A DNA stretch of 47,452 bases, from NCBI GenBank assembly GCA_017508965.1, contig JAFWQT010000126.1:1-47452 (forward strand). The letters run 5' to 3'. Shown piece by piece: positions 8,375-19,400 of this stretch. Under the pieces are notes generated by a model, which saw only the letters and a list, made by a program, of their open reading frames with translations, searched no databases and was not told where the DNA came from. How positions within the stretch are numbered: the first letter of the stretch is position 1; each line of letters opens with the position of its first letter. Both the position numbers and the translations under genes were made by a program. This stretch comes from Prevotella sp. (lineage in GTDB: Bacteria > Bacteroidota > Bacteroidia > Bacteroidales > Bacteroidaceae).

Positions 8375-8647
8375 ATGAAGACAAAGCAAGGATTCAACCT
8401 GCGCACCGTCTGTGGTGAGCACATCATTGTAGCACAAGGCATCAAGAATATTGATTTCTCGAAGATTATCAGTATGAACGAATCTTCAGCCTACCTGTGG
8501 CAGCGTGCCCAGGAGGCGGAAGAGTTTACAGTGGAGGGGCTGGCCCAGTGGCTTACCGACGAATATGAGGTGGACGAAGCTACGGCGCTGGCCGATGCCC
8601 AGACGGTAGCCCGGCAATGGGTGGATGCAGGAATCGTGGAATGTTAA
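8375..8647 (+). CDS. PqqD-like peptide chaperone
   Basis: A 90-residue protein with the PqqD pattern: an N-terminal beta-hairpin region (FNLRTVCGEHIIVAQG), the segment MNESSAYLWQRA (about 34-45) and a C-terminal helical part with LADAQTVARQWVDAGIVEC. PqqD-like domains bind leader peptides of ribosomally made peptides and pass them to modifying enzymes. Here no radical-SAM enzyme, cyclase or obvious precursor gene is adjacent. It follows the peptidase-like gene by 8 bases and precedes the dehydrogenase by 6, so all are co-transcribed. The family call is good, and the involvement of a peptide substrate is an inference. Confidence 0.82.
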   Translation: MKTKQGFNLRTVCGEHIIVAQGIKNIDFSKIISMNESSAYLWQRAQEAEEFTVEGLAQWLTDEYEVDEATALADAQTVARQWVDAGIVEC

Positions 8648-8653
8648 GCTGAT

Positions 8654-9847
8654 ATGACAGTTATGATCAAGGACTTTAGCTTTTATGCGCCGACACGAGT
8701 GGTGTTTGGCCGGCAGTCGGAAGAGCAACTTCCGCAGTTGGTAAAAGCGAATGGTGGAAACAAGGTGCTGGTACACTACGGCGGGGGTAGTGCCCGCCGT
8801 TCGGGACTGCTTGACAAGGTGTTTGCCATGCTCACCGAGGCTGGCATCAGCTTTGTAGAGCTGGGCGGCGTGGTACCCAATCCCCTGTTGTCCAAGGTTG
8901 AGGAAGGTATAGCCCTTTGTCGTCGCGAACAGGTAGACTTCATCCTGGCCGTCGGGGGCGGCAGCGTCATCGACTCAGCCAAGGCCATCGGCTATGGCGT
9001 TGGCTATGAGGGCCAGGTGTGGGATTTCTGGGAGGGAAAGGCTGTCCCGCAGTCGTGCCTTCCTGTCGGCGTGATGCTCACCATCCCCGCTGCAGGCAGC
9101 GAGATGTCGAGCAGCTGTGTCATCACCAAGGATGAAGGCTTGCTGAAACGAGGTATCAATAGCGACCTGTGCCGTTGTAAGTTCTGCATCATGAACCCCG
9201 AGCGTACCTTCACCCTTCCTGCATACCAGACGGCAGCGGGTGCCACCGACATCATGATGCATACTATGGAGCGCTACTTCTCGAAGTACGAGGATATGAC
9301 GTTGACCGATGCGCTGGCTGAAGCCTTGCTGCGTACGGTCAAGGACTGTGCTGTCGAGGTGCTGAAGCATCCTGAGGACTACCGCAACCGTGCTCAGATC
9401 ATGTGGGCTGGCAGTCTTGCACACAACGACCTGACGGAGTGTGGTACAGAGAAGGATTTTGCCACCCACCGCCTGGAGCACGAACTGAGCGCGCTTTTTG
9501 GCGTCACCCACGGAGCCGGCCTTTCCGCCTTGTGGGGATCGTGGGCACGCTATGTGATGGACCGCCACCTGAACCGCTTTGTTCAGTTTGCTGTCAACGT
9601 GATGGGCGTGGCCAATGACTTTAGCCATCCTCGTGAGACCGCCCTGCGAGGCATCGAGGCTATGGAGCAGTTCTACCGGCAGATTGGCATGCCGACCAGC
9701 ATGCATGAATTATTGGGGCGCGACGTGACCGACGACGAGATAGCCCAGATGGTAGACAAGTGCAGCCGTGGCGGCACGATTACCTTGGGAGCTATGGAGG
9801 TGATTGCGAAGGAAGACATGAAGGCCATCTACGAAATGGCTCGCTGA
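8654..9847 (+). CDS. Iron-containing alcohol dehydrogenase (butanol dehydrogenase type)
   Basis: A 397-residue group III alcohol dehydrogenase, likely NAD(P)H-dependent and reducing aldehydes or short ketones in the cytosol. The N-terminal Rossmann-like half carries GGGSVIDSAKAI (about 101-112) for dinucleotide binding. The metal site is marked by GATDIMMHTMERY (Asp and His near 199-203) and by the later histidines in HELSALFGVTHGAG. The length fits the YqhD/BdhA type. ATGs at 8654 and 8663 are both possible starts. It is the last gene of the PqqD-type cluster, though it may simply be a neighbour; no terminator separates it from the preceding genes. Confidence 0.92.
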   Translation: MTVMIKDFSFYAPTRVVFGRQSEEQLPQLVKANGGNKVLVHYGGGSARRSGLLDKVFAMLTEAGISFVELGGVVPNPLLSKVEEGIALCRREQVDFILAVGGGSVIDSAKAIGYGVGYEGQVWDFWEGKAVPQSCLPVGVMLTIPAAGSEMSSSCVITKDEGLLKRGINSDLCRCKFCIMNPERTFTLPAYQTAAGATDIMMHTMERYFSKYEDMTLTDALAEALLRTVKDCAVEVLKHPEDYRNRAQIMWAGSLAHNDLTECGTEKDFATHRLEHELSALFGVTHGAGLSALWGSWARYVMDRHLNRFVQFAVNVMGVANDFSHPRETALRGIEAMEQFYRQIGMPTSMHELLGRDVTDDEIAQMVDKCSRGGTITLGAMEVIAKEDMKAIYEMAR

Positions 9848-9889
9848 TGGCTTGTCGGGCTGCATAAATATATAATATTTATTAATTTC

Positions 9890-9921
9890 TTCGTCTGTTC
9901 AAAAAAGAGTTGTTACCTTTG
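9890..9921 (+). promoter_or_regulatory. Promoter of mutAB
   Basis: TTCG at 9890-9893 (three of four matches to TTTG), 20 bases, then TACCTTTG at 9914-9921. The leader before mutA is about 40 bases; no cobalamin riboswitch fits in it. Confidence 0.7.
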
Positions 9922-9968
9922 CAGTTGAGAACATAAAATACAACCCAACTTATATAATAATAAAGACT

Positions 9969-11828
9969 ATGGCAAACAAAGAGAAACTCTTTACCGAGTT
10001 TACTGCGCCGACCACCAAAGAGTGGTTGGACAAGATCGAAGTAGACCTCAAGGGGGCTGACTTCCAGAAAAAGCTCGTGTGGAGAACCAATGAGGGGTTC
10101 AACGTGCAACCCTTCTATCGTAAGGAAGACCTGGCGAACCTGAAGACTCCCGATGCTCTGCCGGGAGAGTTCCCGTTCGTTCGTGGCAACAAGAAAGACT
10201 CCAACGAGTGGTATGTCCGCCAGAATATCAAGGTGGACGATCCTGTTGAAGCCAACAAGAAAGCGCTCGACATCCTGAACAAGGGCATTGACAGCCTTGG
10301 TTTCCGTTTTGGAGGAAACATGGTGAGTGCCGAATTCATTGAGACACTGCTGAAGGACATCCGCCTCGACATTGTTGAGGTGAGCTACCGTACTTGTCCA
10401 CGCCATGCCCTTGAGCTGGCCGAGATCCTGGTGGCCTATTTCGAAAAGATGGGCTATGACAAGGAGAAGATTGTGGGCGGCGTTGGCTTTGACCCCATCG
10501 ACGCGTTGCTTCAGAAAGGCAAGGACACCACGCCGCTGCTGGCTGAAATGCCGAAGCTTGTGGAGACGCTGAAGGACTATCCTAACCTTCGCTGTGTGAT
10601 GGTTCACTCTGACACGCTCAACAACAGCGGTGCGTACATCGTGCAGGAGCTGGGATATGCCCTTGCCTGGGGTAACGAGTACCTGCAGCAGCTGGTGGAT
10701 GCTGGTGTCGACGTAGACACGGCAGCCAAGAGCATCAAGTTCTACATGGGCATCTCAGAAAACTACTTCATGGAGATAGCCAAGTTCCGTGCCGCACGCT
10801 TGTTGTGGGCACAGATTGTCAAGCAATATGAGCCAAAGTGTGACTGTGCCTGCAAGATGGTGATCAATGCATCGACGTCGACGTACAACCAGACCGTGTT
10901 CGACAGCTATGTCAACCTGCTCCGTTCGCAGACCGAGGCCATGAGTGCTGCCTTGGGCGGTGTCCACTCGATGGTTGTCACGCCGTTTGATGCCGCCTAC
11001 GAGAAAGCCACCGACTTCAGCGAGCGCATAGCCCGCAACCAGCAGTTGCTCATCAAGGAGGAGAGCCACTTCGACCGTATTGTAGACCCCTCGGCAGGCT
11101 CCTATTACATTGAGCACTTGACTGACGCCTTGGCTCAGGAAGGCTGGAAGCTGTTCCTGAAGATGGAGGAAGAGGGCGGTTTCCTCGAGGCCGTGAAGAA
11201 AGGCGTTGTCCAGGACGATATCAACGCCACCAATGTCAAGCGTCATGGCGACGCCGCAAAGCGCAAGGAGTTTATCTTGGGCACCAACCAGTTCCCCAAC
11301 TTCACCGAGAAGAGCGAGGGCAAGCGCGCCTTGGACTCCGCATGTTGTTGCGCCACGGCAGCGCACGAGTCCTGCGAGGCTCCCTTCAAGAAACTGGAGA
11401 CGACGCGCCTTGCTGCTGACTTCGAGAATCTCCGCATCCACACCGAGGAGACGAAAGTGCCTGTTGCCTTCATGCTGACCATAGGCAACCTGGCCATGCG
11501 CCAGGCTCGTGCGCAGTTCTCGTGCAACTTCCTGGCTTGTGCCGGCTACAAGGTCATAGACAACCTCGGCTTCAAGACCGTAGAGGAAGGTGTCGATGCT
11601 GCCCTTGAGGCGAAGGCCGACATCGTGGTTATCTGCTCTTCTGACGACGAGTATGCCGAGTATGCCATTCCCGCCTTCAAGTATCTTAATGGCCGTGCTA
11701 TGTTTGTTGTTGCAGGTGCTCCCGCCTGTATGGAAGACCTGAAGGCTGCCGGCATTGAGAACTTCGTTCACGTGCGTTGCAATGTGCTGGAGACATTGAA
11801 AGAGTATAATCAGAAACTTGGAATCTAA
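9969..11828 (+). CDS. mutA: Methylmalonyl-CoA mutase small subunit
   Basis: A 619-residue protein homologous to the large mutase subunit but lacking the cobalamin-ligand motif DxHxxG in its C-terminal domain, as expected for the non-catalytic small subunit. The barrel domain fills about 1-450 and a degenerate B12-binding-like domain follows. With MutB it interconverts succinyl-CoA and methylmalonyl-CoA, the key step of the succinate-to-propionate pathway in Bacteroidales. It has a clear promoter and is followed 19 bases later by mutB. A cysteine-rich stretch near 456-465 (DSACCCATAAH) lies in the linker between domains; its meaning is unknown. Confidence 0.95.
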   Translation: MANKEKLFTEFTAPTTKEWLDKIEVDLKGADFQKKLVWRTNEGFNVQPFYRKEDLANLKTPDALPGEFPFVRGNKKDSNEWYVRQNIKVDDPVEANKKALDILNKGIDSLGFRFGGNMVSAEFIETLLKDIRLDIVEVSYRTCPRHALELAEILVAYFEKMGYDKEKIVGGVGFDPIDALLQKGKDTTPLLAEMPKLVETLKDYPNLRCVMVHSDTLNNSGAYIVQELGYALAWGNEYLQQLVDAGVDVDTAAKSIKFYMGISENYFMEIAKFRAARLLWAQIVKQYEPKCDCACKMVINASTSTYNQTVFDSYVNLLRSQTEAMSAALGGVHSMVVTPFDAAYEKATDFSERIARNQQLLIKEESHFDRIVDPSAGSYYIEHLTDALAQEGWKLFLKMEEEGGFLEAVKKGVVQDDINATNVKRHGDAAKRKEFILGTNQFPNFTEKSEGKRALDSACCCATAAHESCEAPFKKLETTRLAADFENLRIHTEETKVPVAFMLTIGNLAMRQARAQFSCNFLACAGYKVIDNLGFKTVEEGVDAALEAKADIVVICSSDDEYAEYAIPAFKYLNGRAMFVVAGAPACMEDLKAAGIENFVHVRCNVLETLKEYNQKLGI

Positions 11829-11847
11829 AGAATAGGAGACTTGAATT

Positions 11848-14013
<2,166 letters not shown>

Positions 14014-14061
14014 GTCTTTGCCGGCAGGCTCCCCACATCAGGCAGGAGCACCATAACATTT

Positions 14062-14107
14062 ACGGGAAGACGTCCGCTGAGCTTTCAGCAACGTCTTCCC
14101 GTTTTTC
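14062..14107 (+). terminator. Terminator of mutAB
   Basis: ACGGGAAGACGT (14062-14073) pairs perfectly with ACGTCTTCCCGT (14091-14102), with a further CTGA/TCAG pairing in the loop, followed by TTTTC. Confidence 0.9.
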
Positions 14108-14210
14108 TTGTCAATGGTATAACGAAGGGCAACAAGACCCGACCCCGCTTCTTCAGGTCCTCCGTTGCGCCGAACTCCGTGCCGAACATCTAATAGAGCA
14201 TAGAAAAAGA

Positions 14211-14254
14211 AGCTGCCCGAACATCTCTATGGTGGGATGTCCGGGCGGCTTTGT
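14211..14254. terminator. Second terminator-like hairpin in the mutB to 14406 gap
   Basis: AGCTGCCCGAACATC (14211-14225) pairs with GATGTCCGGGCGGCT (14236-14250) with one mismatch and one G.U pair, then TTTG. The rest of 14103-14405 shows no gene or RNA that I can recognise. Confidence 0.55.
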
Positions 14255-14405
14255 CTTTGTGGTTGTCTTGAGGGATGGTGCAGACCCCGTTCCGCTTGAA
14301 GGGTGGGGGATGGCTTGTGCCAAAGGGGGAGTCTGCGCAGTGGGTGCTGTCAGCGTGGCGCGAGTAGTGGCGTTTTGGCGTGAGGGAAGGAGGGGTGACA
14401 GCTGA

Positions 14406-14651
14406 TTAAACGTGGAAGGAGTCGCGCTCGTCGGGGCGGTAGGCTTTGCCTTCCTCGGTCATATAGACCAGCAGGTCGCTGAAGTAGCCTGTTTCCTGAA
14501 TGGCTTTGAGGTCGGCGCGGGCGTTGTCCTCGTTGAGATACTCCTTGGCGCTGGCCAGGTGGTTGGTGAACTCAAGTTGTTTTTTCTCGGTGTTGAGAAC
14601 GGAGATCCACTCGTCTTTCACGCGGTCTCCGATGACGAATTTCTTGCTCAT
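14406..14651 (-). CDS. Small protein of unknown function
   Basis: An 81-residue soluble protein with no signal peptide, mixed charge and no motif I recognise. The start at 14651 is chosen because a TATCTTTG element at 14736-14743 (minus) would start the transcript near 14730. An upstream in-frame ATG at 14768 would therefore lie outside the message. The resulting leader is about 80 bases. It stands alone, divergent from the outer-membrane protein gene and convergent with the mutAB terminators. Confidence 0.65.
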   Translation of the reverse strand: MSKKFVIGDRVKDEWISVLNTEKKQLEFTNHLASAKEYLNEDNARADLKAIQETGYFSDLLVYMTEEGKAYRPDERDSFHV

Positions 14652-14735
14652 AGTTTTGTTTGTTTTTTTGATGTTGTTTTTACGTTGATAGTTTGTTTTT
14701 TGATTTCCTGGGTGTAAGGCGTTTGTTTTCGTGTG

Positions 14736-14743
14736 CAAAGATA
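14736..14743 (-). promoter_or_regulatory. -7 promoter element of the small protein gene
   Basis: TATCTTTG on the minus strand. No TTTG is seen at the -33 position. Confidence 0.55.
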
Positions 14744-14861
14744 GTGGTTTTTGTGTTAAGTTATTCACCTTGTGTGGTATTTTTTCGTGTAAACGTTTGA
14801 GTAGAAGTGCAGATGATTTAAGTCAAAATACCGTCCGTATTGATAGTTTTTGTATGAAAAG

Positions 14862-14893
14862 TTTGGATGTATGCGAAAAAAATTGTTACTTTG
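14862..14893 (+). promoter_or_regulatory. Promoter of the outer-membrane barrel gene
   Basis: TTTG at 14862-14865, 20 bases, then TTACTTTG at 14886-14893, one base off TAnnTTTG. Confidence 0.65.
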
Positions 14894-14947
14894 CAAAAGT
14901 TTTCTAACGAAAAACTAATATTCAGTAACCATAAAAAAGAAAGAATT

Positions 14948-15559
14948 ATGAAAAAGATTTTAGTTTCGATTGTAGCAATGGTGTTTGCCATTCCTACGTT
15001 TGCTCAGTTCAGCAGTGGTGGTTTCGACCTTGACAAGGAGAGCATGTACTATGGAGTACGCATCGGTATGGTAGGTGCTAATCTGACAGGTGATGCCGAG
15101 GCATCTGGCATGAAAATTGGCCTTTCGCTGGGCGGCGTGATTGGTATCCGCATTTCGCATACCACACCTCTTTTCTTGGAGAGTGGCTTGTACTATGTAG
15201 GTCGCGGTGGTAAGGACGGCGACAATTCAGTGGGCTACAACAACTTGGAGATTCCTCTGTTGATTAAATATGGCGTAAAGGCTGGCGATATTGCCGTTCT
15301 GCCTTTCTTTGGCCCCTACTTTGCATACGGCATTAGCGGAAAGACAAAGATTCTTGGTGAGAAAGTAGGTACTTTCGACGAGAAGAAGTGGGACGGTCTG
15401 AAGCGTGCCAACATGGGTTTGAAGTTGGGATGCGGCCTAGAGTTCAACAAGCTTTATGTGGAGGCAGGTTATCAGTTTGGTCTTTCAAACATTACAAAAC
15501 ATGATGACAATTCTGTTCACAGCAACGCTTTGTTCCTCAACGTTGGCGTGAACTTCTAA
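14948..15559 (+). CDS. Outer-membrane beta-barrel protein (PorT-like)
   Basis: A 203-residue protein with a signal peptide (1-20, cut after TFAQ) and a series of short alternating, glycine-rich strands (VRIGMVGANL, IGLSLGGVIG, LFLESGLYYV, MGLKLGCGLE) ending in FLNVGVNF, an aromatic C-terminus typical of outer-membrane barrels. This is the small porin-family/PorT-like type common in Prevotella. The start at 14948 is chosen because the -7 element at 14886-14893 excludes the earlier in-frame ATG at 14867. It is a single-gene unit with its own promoter and terminator. Confidence 0.85.
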   Translation: MKKILVSIVAMVFAIPTFAQFSSGGFDLDKESMYYGVRIGMVGANLTGDAEASGMKIGLSLGGVIGIRISHTTPLFLESGLYYVGRGGKDGDNSVGYNNLEIPLLIKYGVKAGDIAVLPFFGPYFAYGISGKTKILGEKVGTFDEKKWDGLKRANMGLKLGCGLEFNKLYVEAGYQFGLSNITKHDDNSVHSNALFLNVGVNF

Positions 15560-15574
15560 TTTCTGAAGCATACA

Positions 15575-15592
15575 TTTTGCGCCGTGGCGCAA
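15575..15592. repeat. Small hairpin downstream of the barrel gene
   Basis: TTTGCGCCGTGGCGCAAA is a perfect palindrome just after the stop codon, upstream of the larger terminator. Confidence 0.5.
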
Positions 15593-15599
15593 AGAAAAA

Positions 15600-15642
15600 C
15601 CGACGACTCGCACTGAGCAAAGTGTGAGTCGTCGGCTTTTCT
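15600..15642 (+). terminator. Terminator of the barrel gene
   Basis: CCGACGACTCGCACT (15600-15614) pairs with AGTGTGAGTCGTCGG (15621-15635) with one G.U pair, followed by CTTTTCTG. Confidence 0.9.
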
Positions 15643-16341
15643 GTTAAAATGTAAGGAAAATATACCGTTTTTCCTCCTCATAGAGAGCCTTCAAACCAGT
15701 AAAGAACATTATTCTGCCAATGGTGCGAAAAACCACGTTTTTGTTAAAACCCACTATTTCAGCACTTTAGAAAAACGGCTTCGAGCGCGGCAAAATTATC
15801 GTCGTGAGTTACGAAAATAACGTCGTGAGTTAGTTTTTTTAACAGTGGTTTTCTGCATGAAAAATGAGCCGCAAAAATGGGATAACAAGACTCAAAAACG
15901 GTGTTTTCGGATGGAAAATCCGTATTTTTGCACATTTTTGCAAAAATGCGCAATGCACAAAACGGTAAAAATGAGCAAAATGATGGCGAACTCATCTCTG
16001 TAATGCCACTGAAAGAAATTGTTAAAAGTTCACGGTTTTTCAAAGTTGATCAGCATAAGTTTCCTTTGGTTATTAACATAAAATGCGCATGTTGATTTTG
16101 AACGTTGAGTAGCTGAGGAAAAAGAATTATCATCGCATTTGGAAATGAGGGGTACGCAGAGCGCAGTGCGGATTTCGTTTTTGCACAAATTCCGCTGCTT
16201 TGCTTACAGTTTAAAATTATCAAATTGTTATTTGTGTTGAATTAAAATGAGCGGTTGTTTTTTAGGTGTTCATTATTTGCTAACAGAAGATGTTCATCTA
16301 CTTACAAAATGAAACTTTATTGAAAATTTATTTCCAAAATG
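15643..16341. other. AT-rich intergenic region with small repeats, no recognised gene
   Basis: About 700 bases without a convincing gene. It holds a 12-base direct repeat CGTCGTGAGTTA (15800-15811 and 15821-15832), a hairpin CGGATGGAAAATCCG (15908-15922) and a near-perfect 22-base palindrome at 15930-15951 centred on TTTTTGCAAAAA. A 64-codon frame at 15901-16095 starts with TTG inside these repeats and has no supporting features. The region forms the upstream flank of the SusC operon. Confidence 0.5.
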
Positions 16342-16373
16342 TTTGTTTGAATAGTTGTTTTTGTTTATCTTTG
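16342..16373 (+). promoter_or_regulatory. Promoter of the SusC/SusD operon
   Basis: TTTG at 16342-16345, exactly 20 bases, then TATCTTTG at 16366-16373: a full match to the Bacteroidetes housekeeping promoter. It is the only good promoter seen for the ten genes up to 30981. Confidence 0.8.
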
Positions 16374-16417
16374 CATCTGTATTGACAGAAAACCTAAAGA
16401 TAAATATAGTTTTTTTT

Positions 16418-19400
16418 ATGAAAAGACGAATCGTAGCGTTGTTAGCGTTCGTGTTCCTTTTGATAGGTGGGGCTTTGGCCCAGACGAAAGTTAGCGGAAT
16501 AGTTGTTTCCCAAGATGATGGCGAACCTGTCATCGGTGCTTCTGTGGTTGTTGAGGGACAGAAGACGGGTGTTATAACCGATATTGACGGTCGTTTCACC
16601 ATCGAGGCAGTCTCTGGCAAGAAACTCGTTGTGAGCTATATCGGCATGGAAACGGCGACGGTGGCTCCCAAGAACGGCATGCGGGTGGTGCTCGCGTCCA
16701 ACTCTGAGGTGCTCGAAGACGTCGTTGTCACGGGAATGCAGAAAATGGACAAGCGATTGTTTACAGGTTCCTCGACGAAGCTGAGCGGCGAGAATGCCAA
16801 GCTCGACGGTGTGGCCGACGTCAGCCGCGCCCTGGAAGGCCGTGCCGCCGGTGTGAGTGTGCAGAATGTGAGCGGAACGTTCGGTGCCGCTCCGAAGATT
16901 CGTGTGCGTGGCGCCACCAGTATCTACGGCTCGTCCAAGCCGCTGTGGGTGGTCGATGGCGTGATTATGGAAGATGTGGTCGAGGTGGCAGCCGACGATT
17001 TGGCCAGCGGCGATGCCAATACGCTGATTTCGAGTGCCATTGCCGGTTTGAACTCAGACGACATCGAGAGTTTCCAGATTCTCAAGGACGGTTCGGCCAC
17101 CTCTATCTATGGTGCGCGCGCCATGGCCGGTGTGATTGTGGTGACCACCAAGAAAGGCAAGGCCGGACAGAACCGCATCAACTACACGGGCGAATATACC
17201 ATGCGATTGAAACCCAGCTATGCCACGTTCAACATCATGAATTCGCAAGACCAAATGTCGGTCTATCAGGAACTGCAGCAGAAAGGCTACCTCAACTATG
17301 CTGAGACGGCCAACGCTTCGGAGACGGGCATCTACGGCAAGATGTACCAGATGTTGAGCCAATACGACCCCGTGTCGCGCACATTTGCGCTCGACAACAC
17401 CGACGAGGCCATCGCCAACTATCTGCGGGCCGCCGAATGGCGCAACACCAACTGGTTCGACCTGCTCTTTTCCAATTCCATTCAGCACACCCACTCGGTG
17501 TCGATGTCGGGCGGTTCGGACAAGGCGCAGTATTATGCATCGGTCAGTGCCATGTTCGACCCGGGATGGACACGCCAGAGCGAGGTGGAACGCTATACGG
17601 CCAACATGAACGCCAACTTCAACATCTCGAAGAAAGTTTCGCTGGGTGTCATCTCGAATGCGTCGTACCGCAACCAAAAGGCTCCCGGCACATTGAGCCG
17701 CGCCACCGATGTGGTGACGGGCACCGTTACGCGCTCGTTCGACATCAACCCCTACAGCTATGCGCTCAACTCGAGCCGCGCACTCGACCCCGATGCCTTC
17801 TACACACGCAACTACGCCCCCTTCAACATCTTCCACGAGCTGGACAACAACTTCATCGACCTGAACGTGGTGGACTTCCGCTTGCAGGGCAAACTCACGT
17901 TCAAGCCCATCACCAAGGTGGAGCTGACGGCTCTGGGCGCAGTGAAATATTCTGCCACCACCCAGGAGCACAGCATTCTGGACAATTCGAACCAGGCATT
18001 GGCCTATCGCGCCATGGACACTTCGACCATACGCGGCGCCAACCGCTATCTCTATACCGACCTCGACAACATCTATGCGCTGCCAGTATCGATACTGCCC
18101 GAGGGTGGTATTCTGGAGCGCAGCGACAATCGCATGTTCGGCTATGACTTCCGTGGCTCGGTGGGGTACAACGATGTGTTCAACGACACCCACATCGTGA
18201 ACGCCTACGGCGGTATGGAGGTGAACTATGTGAACCGCCACGCCACTTGGAACCGCGACTGGGGCCTGCTATTCGACGACGGTGAAATCTCGTCGTTCAA
18301 CTATTTGGCCTTCAAGCAGATGTCGGAGCGCAACAACAGCTACTATTCGCTGGGCAACACCCGCGAGCGCAGCGTGGCCTTCTTTGCCAACGCCACCTAC
18401 TCGTACAAGGGACGCTACACCATCAACGGCACCTACCGCTATGAGGGCACCAACCGTTTGGGCAAGAGCCATTCGGCCCGCTGGCTGCCCACGTGGAATG
18501 TGTCGGGCGCATGGAACGTTCACGAAGAGCCTTGGTTTGCCAAGCTGCAGCCCGCCATGACGAGTCTGACGCTGAAAGCGTCTTACTCGCTCACCGCCGA
18601 CCGCGGTCCTGCCAACGTGACCAACTCCACCAACATCCTGACCTCGCTGTCGCCTTGGCGCCCCTTCACGAGTGTGAAAGAAAGTGCCATCGGACTCTCG
18701 CAGCCAGGCAACCCCGAACTGACCTACGAGAAGAAACACGAGCTGAACCTCGGCCTGGAGTCGAGCTTCCTCGACGGGCGCATCAGCTTAGGGTTCGACT
18801 GGTACAAGCGCAACAACTTCGACCTGATAGGCCCCACCTTCACCGCAGGCTATTCAGGCGGTGTGCTGCAGTATGCCAATGTGGCCGAGATGAAGTCGAG
18901 CGGCGTGGAGGTGAGTATTTCTACGGTCAACGTGAAGAACCAGAACTTCTCGTGGACCACGAGCCTCATCTACTCGCACACCAGCAACGAGGTGACCAAG
19001 CTGCAGTCGGCCGAACGACTCATCGACCTTGTGGCAGGCAGCGGCTTCACGCTGGCAGGCTATCCCGTGCGCTCCATTTTCTCCATCCCCTTTGTGGGGC
19101 TGAACCGCGAGGGACTTCCCACTTTCCGCGTGGGCAACGGTTATACCACCGTCACCGACATCTACTTCCAGGAGACGGAACCCAGCGAGCTGGAATTTCT
19201 GGAGTATTCGGGCAGCGCCGAGCCTACCGACATGGGTAGCCTTGGCAACATCTTCAAATGGAAAGGCTTTACGCTCAATATCTACATGACCTACTCGTTT
19301 GGCAACATCATTCGTCTCGACCCCGTGTTCTCCAGCCATTACAACGATTTGGTGGCCATGCCCAAGGAATTCAAGAACCGATGGATGGTGCCCGGCGACG

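Noticed and set aside
10755-11771. 338-codon frame on the minus strand inside mutA
   Set aside because: It is a shadow of mutA with no promoter, start signal or recognisable protein.
15901-16095. 64-codon frame in the gene-free region
   Set aside because: TTG start inside repeats, no promoter spacing that fits, no protein features.
17054-18241. 395-codon frame on the minus strand inside the SusC gene
   Set aside because: It is a long shadow frame caused by G+C-rich third codon positions; the plus-strand SusC domains are continuous across it.
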